Positions 41,675-50,183 of a stretch of 64,000 bases of DNA are shown in pieces (position 1 is the stretch's first letter; each line of letters starts with the position of its first letter). Source of the DNA: Cellulomonas cellasea. GTDB taxonomy: Bacteria > Actinomycetota > Actinomycetes > Actinomycetales > Cellulomonadaceae. The notes under the pieces are model-generated. The model did not search any database, was not told where the DNA came from, and saw only the letters and a program-made list of their open reading frames with translations. Position numbers and translations under genes: made by a program. The stretch lies in the NCBI RefSeq assembly GCF_030372105.1, contig NZ_JAUDBQ010000009.1, forward strand, positions 62,001 through 126,000, given 5' to 3'.

Positions 41675-41932
41675 CCATGACGGCGCGAAGGACCAGGGTT
41701 CGGCGGAGTCCTACAAAGAATGCAAACGAGTTCAAAGCCACGCGATCTAGCGCGCACGACCTGGCCCGCAACCTGGGGCAACGCATGAGTGGTGCCACAC
41801 GTGTCGCTACGCACCGCCTCCTCCACCTCGACGGACGTCCGTTCAAGCGCAGGCACGTCAAGGCGCCGCCGCGTCGGGCTGTGTCGGCATCGCGCGAGGT
41901 TCGGGCCGAGTGGTGGGCCACCGCGCCCGCGA

Positions 41933-42547
41933 TCAAGGGAGGGGTGGCCACCACTCGTCATGGGTGCCCATGAGCCGGTCACGCTCCCCGAAGAAACCGC
42001 GCGCCGCCTCGAGGGTGTCGAGCACCAAGTAGCCCGCCAGGTGCGCGTCGTAGTATCCAGCAAGCCGTGGCCCGTTCTGGGCGTCACGGGAAGTCAGGTC
42101 GTAGCCAAGTTCCGAGCGATCGCGCCAGTAAAGGTTGTGGTCGTCGGGAAACAGGTTGTAACTGGGGAACGTCCGAGGCCCTGGGTACGCGGAACGGGCG
42201 CGCGGTTCCACGTCGCGCATGAAGTCATGCTCACCAGCACCGCGCACCAGAACTATCGCCTCGACAATTCGGCCAGTCAAGTCGCGCGAAACGATTTGTC
42301 GGTAGCGGCCTCTATCGTCAACGAGTTCAACGACGCGGTTACGGAGCCGGTAAACGCATCCCATAGCCTCGTTCAACGCTCTTCGTTGCTCGGCTGCGTC
42401 CGTCCGCCGAGCCATGCGCAGTCGTCTGATCGCGGCGTCGAGGTCGCCGAACACATCGGCGTAGGTGACTGTCACCGAATCATCGTGCCAGCACGCCGCC
42501 GTGTGCAGCCCGCCGTTCAGCATCCTGTGGACAGATAGAAGCGACAT
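41933..42547 (-). CDS. Hypothetical protein downstream of the restriction-modification genes
   Basis: 204 residues from ATG 42547, behind GAGGTGGG. Helical N-terminal half (DVFGDLDAAIRRLRMARRTD, NEAMGCVYRLRNRVVELVDD) and a C-terminal half rich in Tyr, Asn and Asp (PSYNLFPDDHNLYWRDRSEL, LAGYYDAHLAGYLVLDTLE). Not recognised. It is the last gene on the minus strand after the endonuclease, methyltransferase and vsr relic, so it may be part of that operon. Confidence 0.65.
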   Translation of the reverse strand: MSLLSVHRMLNGGLHTAACWHDDSVTVTYADVFGDLDAAIRRLRMARRTDAAEQRRALNEAMGCVYRLRNRVVELVDDRGRYRQIVSRDLTGRIVEAIVLVRGAGEHDFMRDVEPRARSAYPGPRTFPSYNLFPDDHNLYWRDRSELGYDLTSRDAQNGPRLAGYYDAHLAGYLVLDTLEAARGFFGERDRLMGTHDEWWPPLP

Positions 42548-42615
42548 TCGTTGCCCACCTCGGTCCACCCAACGACCTCTCGGATACGACAAGGTTCCTA
42601 CTGGCCGAAAACAGG

Positions 42616-42941
42616 CTATCCCTGGCCCTTAACCCGCTTGCAGCGGACAACGGTCACTCCCAGCGCATGAAGGGCCTGGTCGGTGCCAGCATCCCGGTCC
42701 CTCGTACGCGCCAGCTTCCACTGCCACCAGTCCCGGTTTGCTCGGGTACGGCACCGTGGACTGGGCACGAGTGCCAGTAGCACCCGTCCACGAGCACGCA
42801 CACACGCCAGCATGTGAACGCGATGTCGACCCTGCGCCTCGGCAGCCCTTCGATCCGCGCGTTGACCCGGGACCGCCGACGCTACGTTGCACCTGCTCGT
42901 CGGAGCAGCGACTCCGGCGCCGTTCCCGTGCGAGCAGGCAC
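42616..42941 (-). pseudogene. vsr: Decayed vsr (very-short-patch-repair endonuclease) gene
   Basis: Reading leftward from GTG 42941 gives ARTGTAPESLLRRAGAT, a TAG stop, then RRRSRVNARIEGLPRRRVD, IAFTCWRVCVLVDGCYWHSC and PVHGAVP. In the next frame it continues NRDWWQWKLARTRDRDAG and TDQALHALGVTVVR. These are the Vsr landmarks in order (TAPE..LR, RVN, VDGCYWH with the catalytic Asp/His, and the end). One nonsense codon and one frameshift at about 42745 break it. Vsr repairs T:G mismatches arising from 5-methylcytosine deamination, so it fits next to the C5 methyltransferase. Confidence 0.8.
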
Positions 42942-43038
42942 GAGTACCGCGCCGAGACGCCCGGTCCGGGCGTGACTGCGGCGGCTCGGCTCCCGTCCCC
43001 GCGCTCAGGCTCGCGGTTCGCAACTCGGCTGTGTCTCG

Positions 43039-44466
43039 CTAGACGGCACCGGCGGGCATGAGGGTCGCAACCGCCGACTGCCGACGTGCAAGGGCCCGGC
43101 GCAAGGGCTCGCGCGGGGACTCCGGGGCGTTCGCGACCGCGTCATAGATCGCGCGTCCCCGATCGGTCGCGTGTAGAAGGTGCTTGTCGCGCTCGACGTG
43201 CGCCTTGAGCACGTTCCAGACGACTCCGACGTTTACACCGTTGCCGAGTTGTTTGTATGTCAGGGCGTCACGCTGAGGGCCGAAATCGAACTCGTCGGGA
43301 AGGCCCTGGAGTCGAGCTGCCTCCCGCGGTGACAGCCGCCTGTCGCGCGGCCCAAGGATCGGTGTCTGCGTGATTGCGACGAGCGCAGGGAGGTGGGTCA
43401 TCCGCTTCGCGCGGATGCCGGAGGGCCTCAGCGACAGGACGCAGTTCCACAACGAGGTCTCGTCCTGGGCCTGCCATTCCAACTTCTGCCGGCTCTCAGG
43501 GAATGTCCTTGTCGTGTTGAGCCACGAGCGCAGCCACTTCGCGTCGACCCGGCGAATCCGGTCGTATAGCTCCCAGTTCTTGGTGAGAAAGTTCGCCTTC
43601 CACGCCGGGACGCGGACTCCCCCGGGGTGCATCAGTTCTTCCCGCTCCTCCTTGGAGGCCACCCAAACGTTCGACCAGACAGGGAAGCCAGGTAGGCGTC
43701 GCGCTGGCTCACCTGCGGCGTCAGCATCCGAAGCCCGCAGCGCGTGCATGAACTGCACCCACTTGTCCCAGTGATCGACCCACGCGACATCGTCGGCGCT
43801 GAGGTCCGTACCAGGGACGTGATGGCTCTCCTCGAGCGGCAGGTCTTCGACGAGGTCCCACTCCCGAGTCATGCGGACATGCGCGGGCAGGGCGAGCGGG
43901 CGCACCAGGGGGTCGCCGACATGCCCGTCCGGCACGTGCGTAGCGGTGATGAAGACGCGCTCCCGCACCTGCGGCGAGCCACCGAAGGCGGGGTCAATCT
44001 GGTGGGGGGAGAAGACTGCGGACGTCTCGGAGACCTGGTAACCCTCCGCACGGAGCCGTTCGATGATCACCTCCCACTCGTGGACGTGCCGTGGACCAGC
44101 GAGGTTGCGCACGTTCTCGAGGACCACAAGGGCCGGGTGGTGCGCCCTGACCACCTCCATGATGTTGAAGAAGAGCGTCCCTCGGATCTCGTCCATTCCC
44201 TTCTGCGCCCCACTCTTGGAGAACGGCTGGCAAGGGAAACCCGCGGCGAGGACGTCGTGCTCGCCGACCTTCATGACGCCGTCAGATGCGTCCTCGGTGA
44301 CGTCGCCGTACGGGTCGCGACCCCAGTTGCGTGCGTAGACCCTCGAGGCGTGCTTGTCGATCTCAACCGAGTACACGTGCTCGCCACCGAGGGCCTCGAG
44401 CACGGCGGCGAACCCGCCTATGCCTGCGAACAGGTCCGCGTATCGGAAGCCCGCCGTGCCGCTCAT
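43039..44466 (-). CDS. DNA (cytosine-5)-methyltransferase
   Basis: 475 residues with all main motifs: I DLFAGIGGF, II VEIDKHA, IV GFPCQPFSKSG (catalytic Cys79), VI ENVRN, VIII QVRERVFI, IX/X EAARLQGLPDEF and KQLGNGVNVGVV. The segment between VIII and IX (about 190-380) is the target-recognition region; the sequence it recognises cannot be read off. It follows the restriction endonuclease on the same strand after 115 bp and precedes the vsr relic, making a type II restriction-modification locus. Confidence 0.95.
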   Translation of the reverse strand: MSGTAGFRYADLFAGIGGFAAVLEALGGEHVYSVEIDKHASRVYARNWGRDPYGDVTEDASDGVMKVGEHDVLAAGFPCQPFSKSGAQKGMDEIRGTLFFNIMEVVRAHHPALVVLENVRNLAGPRHVHEWEVIIERLRAEGYQVSETSAVFSPHQIDPAFGGSPQVRERVFITATHVPDGHVGDPLVRPLALPAHVRMTREWDLVEDLPLEESHHVPGTDLSADDVAWVDHWDKWVQFMHALRASDADAAGEPARRLPGFPVWSNVWVASKEEREELMHPGGVRVPAWKANFLTKNWELYDRIRRVDAKWLRSWLNTTRTFPESRQKLEWQAQDETSLWNCVLSLRPSGIRAKRMTHLPALVAITQTPILGPRDRRLSPREAARLQGLPDEFDFGPQRDALTYKQLGNGVNVGVVWNVLKAHVERDKHLLHATDRGRAIYDAVANAPESPREPLRRALARRQSAVATLMPAGAV

Positions 44467-44581
44467 TCAGTCTCCCCAGTCATGACGCAGTCGAACACAT
44501 GTTGCAGCTTGCCGCAGTTGAGCGTAGCTTGCAAGTCTGCCGCGCCGCGCGGGCAGTGCATGCGCTCCGTAAGCACATCTG

Positions 44582-45988
44582 CTACAGGTCGTACCCCCGG
44601 TCCCAGATGTGATGCGCCACCTGCCAGTTTCCGGCGTCCGCGACTCGGGCCTTGAACTTGTCATTCCGCGCGACAGTGCCCTCCCACCGAGGTTGGGCGT
44701 CCTGCCGCAGCCAGCCGGACAGGATGGCAGCGTCGAGGTCGACGAGGTCCTCGATCCAGACAGCGCGCAACTCCAGCGGTGTGAAGGACGCCTTCCTCGG
44801 TCTGCTACGGCCGGTGCTCGGGACGTACTCACGCACCTTCCTGCCCGCACGGTTCCCAAGGTCCTTGTGCCAGTCCTTGAACTCACCCGTGGTGTCGAAG
44901 CCTGACAGGCCCTCGGCGACCAGGAACCCCAGTCCCTGGAGCTCGACGCACTCGCGCATGGCCCGGGCGTCATTGAGCCAGCAGACCGCGTCGCCCGAGT
45001 CACGGTACGGCTCACCGTCGGGAAGCATGACTCGCATCGCAGTGTGGGCCTTCGCGTCCCACACCCGGGTCGCCGACGCGTAGTCGAACACCGTGCTTCC
45101 GAAGCGGACCTGCGGGCCACCCACCGGCGGCGTCGGGTACGCCTCGTTGAGCACCTCACGGACCTTCTCCTCGAAATAGAACCCAGCCCACTCCATCTGG
45201 CGCCACTGGGTTGAGCCGCTTTCGCGCATCTCCAAGACCGCTTCGCGACCGTCCCAGTGGCTCGGAAGCCCCCGGCCCAGGACGGCGACGAGGGCAGCAC
45301 CTTCCTCGTGTGCTGTCGCCCAGCCCGCTGACGCGACGCGTGCTCGCCGCTCGGCACCCGCGAGGATGAGGTTGAGCCCGTCCAGCGTGATGCTCGCCCC
45401 TGTGGATCCTGCGCTGGCCAGCCAAGGGACCCCGAAGGCGTCACACAGGGCGGCGGCCAGTTCGTGCTTCGTCAGCCGCATGTCGAGGAGTTGGGGGGCT
45501 AACCGCCTCGCGAGGTCCTTCAGGGTCCATGTGTGCTCCTTGCCGCCAGGGCCGAGCATGTCCCACGGCACTCCTGCCAGGTCGCACATGCGGTTCACGG
45601 CCTCCTGCTTGCTACGTGCGGGCCGGAAGCCCGGAAACGCCAAAAGGACCTCGGTGGCGGAGGCGTCATCGACCCGCCTCTCCCGCGAGAGGCGTTCCAG
45701 GCTCTGTGTCGCACCTCTGAGCAGGTTGTTCATCCCGGTGAGAGTGACCTGCAGGTCGACGTAGTCCCGCCCAGCTCGCCACGAGAGGCCGAACTCCTCT
45801 GCGATCCTCTCGCCGAGGACGGCGTTCACCTCGACAAGGTCGACGTCCAGCCCAAGACCCGTCGCGAGCGCCACCAGTGCACGCTTCGGACCACGTGTCC
45901 CCGCGTCCGCCGATCGGCTCAGTGCGAACATACGTGCGGATGCCTCTGGCAGCGTCTCGGCAGGGTTGAATGTCCGGTCCTCGTCCAC
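44582..45988 (-). CDS. Putative type II restriction endonuclease, PD-(D/E)XK
   Basis: 468 residues. The first ~250 are helical and contain no known motif, probably DNA recognition. From about 270 the nuclease core appears: AGFYFEEKVREVLNEAYPTP, then VFDYASATRVWDAKAHT, which fits E...(P)D-Xn-D/E-x-K with the catalytic lysine in DAK. A later part contains RKVREYVPSTGRSR and ELRAVWIEDLVDLDAAIL. The position directly upstream of a C5 methyltransferase, plus vsr, supports restriction. No close named family is recognised. Confidence 0.7.
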   Translation of the reverse strand: MDEDRTFNPAETLPEASARMFALSRSADAGTRGPKRALVALATGLGLDVDLVEVNAVLGERIAEEFGLSWRAGRDYVDLQVTLTGMNNLLRGATQSLERLSRERRVDDASATEVLLAFPGFRPARSKQEAVNRMCDLAGVPWDMLGPGGKEHTWTLKDLARRLAPQLLDMRLTKHELAAALCDAFGVPWLASAGSTGASITLDGLNLILAGAERRARVASAGWATAHEEGAALVAVLGRGLPSHWDGREAVLEMRESGSTQWRQMEWAGFYFEEKVREVLNEAYPTPPVGGPQVRFGSTVFDYASATRVWDAKAHTAMRVMLPDGEPYRDSGDAVCWLNDARAMRECVELQGLGFLVAEGLSGFDTTGEFKDWHKDLGNRAGRKVREYVPSTGRSRPRKASFTPLELRAVWIEDLVDLDAAILSGWLRQDAQPRWEGTVARNDKFKARVADAGNWQVAHHIWDRGYDL

Positions 45989-46123
45989 ACCGGCACCCTC
46001 TCAGGACGAGGGCCGAGTAGCAGTTAGCCGCGGCGGGCGAGGGACAGCTTCACCCGACCAGCCTCGAAGTTGATGTCGCGCGTGCACTTCCGCGCTACGG
46101 CCAGCGCGGCGGTGCCTTCTTCG

Positions 46124-46310
46124 TCACTCAACGGTTCCGCCGCCCTCTGAGACGCTGTCGATCGACACGATCGGGGTGGTCCGACGGAGGGTCAGCACCA
46201 CGCGAGGGTCGAGCGGATCGATAACCAGGTGCATGTCTTTACCCACCTTCACTCCGTCGTGAACATAGCCGTCGTCCTGGCACCCGAGCGCGTCGTGACG
46301 CGCCAGCAGC
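46124..46310 (-). pseudogene. Relic of cassette gene C (C2)
   Basis: The leftward frame EHRQLLARHDALGCQDDGY, VHDGVKVGKDMHLVIDPLDP, RVVLTLRRTTPIVSI matches the C-terminal half of C1 (RLLAVQHLAAGG, AHDGIMVGADMLMTLEPLA, TVRRTTPVVSI). A TGA interrupts just upstream of EHRQLL, and the N-terminal half is absent between here and the end of B2. A start at ATG 46234 would give only 36 residues. Confidence 0.65.
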
Positions 46311-46356
46311 TGGCGGTGCTCGCCGGGTCAACGTGCGTCGTCGTCACCGTCCGGCC

Positions 46357-47061
46357 TCAGTCGTCGTCGCCGTCGGCCTCAACGGTCTCGGTCGGATCGG
46401 GGACTTCCCGGATGCGGGCATCTCGAGGCGCAAGCAGGCGCAGGGCGTCATGGGCGTATCCCGCCGCGTCGAAAGTCCCGGTGTGCCAGTGCGCCCAGTA
46501 GATGGCGGTGAGCGAAGCGAGGCACTCCTGCCGCAGCGACCACCAGTCCCACGCGACGATCACCGCGACCCGCTCACCGTCTTCGGTCAGCACGATCCGG
46601 TCCCACAACGCGACCCGGGGTCGCAGCTCGTCCCACCGCCCGACGGCCTCCTCCATGGTCATGATCAGCTGCCGAGCGTCGTCATCGCGGAAGTCATCCA
46701 ACGTGATCTCGTTTTCGTCGGCCGGGGCGAGCGGGTGCCGGTCACGGTGCTCACGCATCAAGGCATCGACCGCGGCCTCGAATCCTCGCGTCAGGACTTC
46801 CATGCCGACCTCGGGCCCGAGGTCGACCTCCCCGACGAGGAACCGTGCGTCGCCGGTCAGCGTCACCCCCGCGGGTACGCCCGGGTCGCGCTCCGAGGTC
46901 CGGGGCGGCTGCATCAGCCCGGCCTTGAACATCCGGTCGATCTGGGCCTGCGAGAACGGGATCCCAGGCTGGCCATGCTCTTCGAACTCGATCACGGCGG
47001 ACTCGGCCATCTCCACGCGGGTCGGCAGCGACCTCAGCCACGGGCGCTCGGCGGTAGTCAC
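46357..47061 (-). CDS. Cassette protein B2, hypothetical
   Basis: 234 residues. Features: IPFSQAQIDRMFKAGLMQPP, the conserved block GDARFLVGEVDLGPEVGM shared with B1, then an acidic helical part (ENEITLDDFRDDDARQLIM) and a Trp-rich stretch (VIVAWDWWSLRQECL, YWAHWHTGTFDAAGY). Asp-rich tail (EADGDDD). Overlaps A2 by 4 bp, like B1 with A1. Complete version of the family; function unknown, soluble. Confidence 0.75.
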   Translation of the reverse strand: MTTAERPWLRSLPTRVEMAESAVIEFEEHGQPGIPFSQAQIDRMFKAGLMQPPRTSERDPGVPAGVTLTGDARFLVGEVDLGPEVGMEVLTRGFEAAVDALMREHRDRHPLAPADENEITLDDFRDDDARQLIMTMEEAVGRWDELRPRVALWDRIVLTEDGERVAVIVAWDWWSLRQECLASLTAIYWAHWHTGTFDAAGYAHDALRLLAPRDARIREVPDPTETVEADGDDD

Positions 47062-47423
47062 AGCCGGCCGTCCTGCGGGAAGCGCGGCAACGCCGCGAGG
47101 TCTTCAGCCTCGACGTGGTCGATCGACGTCACCCGCCGCTGAATCCAGTACCCGAAGTCGGCACCGTTGGGGTCCCAGTCGAACAAGTACTCGTGCCGGT
47201 CCCCGACCCGGATCACGCCCAGGTCAGAGTGGAAGATCGACTTCACAGACACCAGCGGGACCCACCTGCCATCGCCAGGCCCAGGCGATGACGCCGGCCC
47301 CGCCAGGCGCAGCAGCAGCATCGAGTCCGCGTTGACGAAGTAGACGGTCTCGCTGGACGACCGGATCACCCACACCCCGGACACATCGGCCAAGACGAGT
47401 TCTTCGCGGTGTGCGGCGTTCAC
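47058..47423 (-). CDS. Cassette protein A2, hypothetical
   Basis: 121 residues from GTG 47423, overlapping the D2 stop; an upstream in-frame GTG is less likely. GVWVIRSSSETVYFVNADS, GDGRWVPLVSVKSIF, HEYLFDWDPNG and FGYWIQRRVTSIDHVEAEDL match A1 along the whole length. The two are clear paralogues on opposite strands, 6.2 kb apart. Confidence 0.8.
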   Translation of the reverse strand: MNAAHREELVLADVSGVWVIRSSSETVYFVNADSMLLLRLAGPASSPGPGDGRWVPLVSVKSIFHSDLGVIRVGDRHEYLFDWDPNGADFGYWIQRRVTSIDHVEAEDLAALPRFPQDGRL

Positions 47424-47791
47424 ATGAGGCTCCGAGGCTTGATCCAACGGGCGGGCTCTTCCCACGGCTCGGGAATGGGGTCGTCGCGCACGGCGATGCT
47501 TGCCTCAAGGTCCGGGGTCCTGCCGGGCTGGTACTCCAGAGCAATCCGGGCGGCGGACTCGGACCCGTACCGCCACCCACGGCGACACTCGCCGCGGGTG
47601 CGGATCTGGCCGGTGCCGGCGATCACGACGATGGCGAACGCCCAGATCGTCACCGCGACCGGCTGCGCGGCGAGCAGCGACGCGATCCCGCCGAAGAGCC
47701 CGAGGATCGCGATCAGGTAACCGGGTGCCCACCACGCGACCTGGGCCACGACGTCCCGGTAGCGGGTGGGTATGGGGGTGCTCGCACGCAT
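47420..47791 (-). CDS. Cassette protein D2, membrane protein
   Basis: 123 residues with two adjacent hydrophobic helices (APGYLIAILGLFGGIASLLA and PVAVTIWAFAIVVIAGTG), then a positively charged turn (RGECRRGWRYG) and a soluble tail with a Pro/Glu/Trp-rich end (IPEPWEEPARW). It is the first gene of the second D-A-B-C copy and the only clearly membrane-bound member, so the cassette may act at the membrane. D1 is a shortened homologue. Confidence 0.7.
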   Translation of the reverse strand: MRASTPIPTRYRDVVAQVAWWAPGYLIAILGLFGGIASLLAAQPVAVTIWAFAIVVIAGTGQIRTRGECRRGWRYGSESAARIALEYQPGRTPDLEASIAVRDDPIPEPWEEPARWIKPRSLM

Positions 47792-47952
47792 GGTGACGTC
47801 CTCGTCTCGAGGTGGAGCGCGGCGTGTCCTGTGCGGCCCGGTGGGTCGGGACTGTCGCCAACGAGGCGACCGACTCGACTCAGAGTACGCATGCTTGATG
47901 CTTCGTCAAGCGCACGGAACGTCAAGACCCTCGTAGATCCGCCCGGAATCTG

Positions 47953-47968
47953 CCGTACGTCTATACGG
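47953..47968 (+). promoter_or_regulatory. Inverted repeat over the promoter of the XRE regulator
   Basis: CCGTA (47953-47957) and TACGG (47964-47968) form a small dyad that contains TATACG (47962-47967), a good -10 box for transcription starting near GTG 47977. The dyad could be the regulator's own operator. Confidence 0.4.
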
Positions 47969-47976
47969 TGCGGGAT

Positions 47977-48312
47977 GTGAGTGGGGCGACTCAGAGTCCG
48001 TCGACCCAGAGACCACTTGTGTCTACCGTCGAGCAGGTGCCCGTGCCCCCCCGTGAGCAAGCCCAGCGCCAGTCATTTGGTGCCAGCTTGCGCCTGATCA
48101 GGGCAAACGCCGGCCTCACGCAGGAAGAACTCGCGCATGCCGCCGGCCTGGACCGGACCTACATCGGCAGTGTCGAAAACGGTCGCCGGAACATCTCACT
48201 CAAGGCCATGTGGCAACTCGCGGATGCCCTCGCCGTCTCTCCGCGGGCGTTCTTCCCGGTCCGAGAGGACGACCTCGACGCACAGCGGAGCTTCATGGCG
48301 TCAGGATCGTGA
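47977..48312 (+). CDS. XRE-family transcriptional regulator
   Basis: About 111 residues from GTG 47977 (GTG 47968 in the same frame possible). An HTH_3 domain (about 30-85): FGASLRLIRANAGLTQEELA, then GLDRTYIGSVENGRRNISLK, the classical Cro/C1 helix-turn-helix. The tail (FFPVREDDLDAQRS) is short, so no effector domain. Such regulators often control restriction-modification (C proteins) or mobile elements; it lies divergently upstream of D2. Its 3' end overlaps the convergent gene by 12 bp. Confidence 0.88.
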   Translation: MSGATQSPSTQRPLVSTVEQVPVPPREQAQRQSFGASLRLIRANAGLTQEELAHAAGLDRTYIGSVENGRRNISLKAMWQLADALAVSPRAFFPVREDDLDAQRSFMASGS

Positions 48313-48786
48313 CCCAGCTCCAGGATCCTGACGGGTCTGCGCCGGCCGTCCGGCGGGACGACGAGCGCCCTTCTCGCGCACGGCCACGGTTGTACGCCGC
48401 TCGCCCTTGAGGCTCCGCACGACGTCCTCAAGGTTGGTACTCGACCTGGCGACCCGCGTCCGGGCCTCGACTACCTGCCGCTTGGCCCCTTGGGTCAACC
48501 CCGGGATGTCATGCGAAAGCATCCTGGTCGCAATGTCCAGATCCCGGTTGAGGTGCTCCAATACGTTGATGACGTCGGGAGACACATAGACCCTGTCCAC
48601 GCGCACCCGCTCGGGGACGTACGTGCTCTCGCCCGACGCGCGGCCGGCCTTCTTCGCCTTCCAGTTCGCCTGATACCAGCGACGGTAGGCGGATCGGTGG
48701 GCGTCGCACCGCTCACCCTTGGCGGCGATGCGCTGGCCGAACCCCCAGCAGTCGACGCACATGTTCGCAGGAACGGCTGTCGACAA
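48301..48786 (-). CDS. Hypothetical protein with Cys/His cluster
   Basis: 161 residues. The N-terminus has CVDCWGFGQRIAAKGERCDAH, a CxxC...CxxH arrangement like a small zinc finger, followed by a basic stretch (RRWYQANWKAKKAGR). The middle is helical (VINVLEHLNRDLDIATRMLS). The C-terminus is Arg-rich and may be disordered. DNA or RNA binding is plausible. Not recognised as a family. Confidence 0.55.
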   Translation of the reverse strand: MSTAVPANMCVDCWGFGQRIAAKGERCDAHRSAYRRWYQANWKAKKAGRASGESTYVPERVRVDRVYVSPDVINVLEHLNRDLDIATRMLSHDIPGLTQGAKRQVVEARTRVARSSTNLEDVVRSLKGERRTTVAVREKGARRPAGRPAQTRQDPGAGSRS

Positions 48787-49223
48787 GAGTCACCCTTCGG
48801 GTGGAGAGTAGTCCTCGCCCCGGAGGGCGGTGGTGGCCGGTATTGACCGTCCTAGTGGCCCCAGAATACTCCGTGATGACCCACTGTGTAGACGTGGTGC
48901 AAGAGGACGGTCGACCGTTGTCGACAGGGAATCGGCCGATCCCGGCGATTCCGTCGGTCTGATCCGAACGATTGGTAGGTGTGCGGAACACGCCGCGCCC
49001 CGGGCCCTGTCCCGGTCAACCAGATCGCTGTACCGAGGTCCAGGCAAGCAAAAAGCGCCACCCGCAGGTGACGCTCTCGCTGGCCGAGGAGTTCCCGCTC
49101 CCGGGCCGAGGTCCCGCTTCAAGGAGTCCTCGTTGTCGACTCTAGACCGGCGCGCCCACGGCACGCCAGAGTTCCCTGCGCCCGCTGGCGCGGTCTTGAT
49201 CGCTGCAGTGGCGGTGAGCGCCC
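48787..49223. other. Intergenic region left of the mobile element
   Basis: About 440 bp without a credible gene. It contains the minus-strand terminator at 49045-49075. No terminal inverted repeat matching the right end of the element was found by eye. Confidence 0.4.
49045..49075 (-). terminator. Rho-independent terminator, leftward, with no gene assigned
   Basis: On the minus strand AGCGTCACC-TGCG-GGTGGCGCT forms a 9-bp stem (one G-T pair) and is followed by TTTTTGCTTG. No recognised gene reads into it from the right; the next leftward gene starts beyond it. It may end a small RNA or mark the old end of an integrated element. Confidence 0.6.
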
Positions 49224-50183
49224 GTGGCTAGGCGCTCGACGCCGAAGAAGTCCGCGCGAACCCCGGTCACGCACGAGTTGATTGAGCACCGCATAGTCAC
49301 TTACCGCCCGAAGGGTGTCGTCACGCCGGAGCAGTGGGTCACGATCGAGCAGGACGTGCGCGCCACGACTCGGCGATATGCGCCGGAGTCGCTTTCGGCG
49401 GTGTATCTGACGATGCGCGCAGTCACGATGTACTACCTGTGGGCGATCGGGCAGCACTTGCCGCTCGACGTCGAGCGTCTGTTCGCTGAGGAGAACGTCG
49501 AGCGGTTCTCCGAGACGGGGATGAACCACCTCGGGGAGCACTCGCAGGCGTCGTATCGGTCGGCGCTGCGCCGCATCGGCCGCACGGTGACCACGAAGGC
49601 GCCGTGGGCTCCGGAGCCGAAGCGCAAGAAGCGCTCGACGCTCGCAGACCCGTACGGGCGCCCGGACCTGGCGTGGCTGTGGGAGATCTGTCTGACGCAG
49701 CGCTCGGAAGTCCGTCGCCGTGCCGGCGTGGCAACAATGGCGTTGTGCCATGGCGCGGGCCTCGCTGGAGCGGAGTTCTCCGTCCTGCCGGGCTCCAGCA
49801 TCGAGTTGATCGACGGGGTCGCCGTCGTCCACATCCCCGGAGCCCATGCCCGGGAAGTACCGGTGCTGCCGCAGTACGCCGACGAGCTCGTGCGCCTGTC
49901 GCTGGACTACTGGGACCGTCCGATGTTCTCCGACCGGACTCCGTCGAGGAACTGGACGTCGAACGTCCTCAGTCAGCTGGAACTGCCGACCAGTGCACCC
50001 CGGTTGGTGCCGTCGCGTCTCCGGACCACGTGGATGGTCGAGCTGTCCACGGCGGGGCTGCGAGTCTCCGAGCTGCAGCACCTGGCCGGGGTGAAGACGT
50101 TGACGGGCTGGGAGGACTTCTCAAAATTCGTTCCCCTCCGCGACCCTGCGGTGCTGCGCCGGCTGATCGGTGGTGGCGTATGA
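49224..50183 (+). CDS. Tyrosine-recombinase-fold protein lacking the catalytic residues
   Basis: 319 residues. The C-terminal part aligns to phage-integrase domains: RRRAGVATMALCHGAGLAGA corresponds to the GLRxSE box but the catalytic Arg is Ala; HIPGAHAREVPVLP corresponds to the KGxKxRxVP strand; VPSRLRTTWMVELSTAGL to HxLRHTFA with His replaced; LAGVKTL to the LGH box with Val instead of His; WEDFSKF stands where the nucleophilic Tyr should be. Only the second Arg is retained. It may bind DNA as an accessory factor. It overlaps the DDE transposase gene by 4 bp, and the pair forms one mobile unit. Confidence 0.65.
   Translation: MARRSTPKKSARTPVTHELIEHRIVTYRPKGVVTPEQWVTIEQDVRATTRRYAPESLSAVYLTMRAVTMYYLWAIGQHLPLDVERLFAEENVERFSETGMNHLGEHSQASYRSALRRIGRTVTTKAPWAPEPKRKKRSTLADPYGRPDLAWLWEICLTQRSEVRRRAGVATMALCHGAGLAGAEFSVLPGSSIELIDGVAVVHIPGAHAREVPVLPQYADELVRLSLDYWDRPMFSDRTPSRNWTSNVLSQLELPTSAPRLVPSRLRTTWMVELSTAGLRVSELQHLAGVKTLTGWEDFSKFVPLRDPAVLRRLIGGGV

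Noticed and set aside
41677-41973. 98-codon plus-strand frame after cassette gene C1
   Set aside because: Basic, motif-free translation that overlaps the convergent gene at 41933; no homologue recognised and weak start context.
42616-43023. Reading the 135-codon minus-strand frame as an intact hypothetical gene
   Set aside because: Only its last ~45 codons are Vsr-like; the Vsr core lies in another frame upstream, so it is a frameshifted relic and not a gene of its own.
48301-49224. Prophage remnant
   Set aside because: No phage structural, terminase or lysis genes anywhere in the window; only a regulator, a small Cys/His protein and the mobile element.
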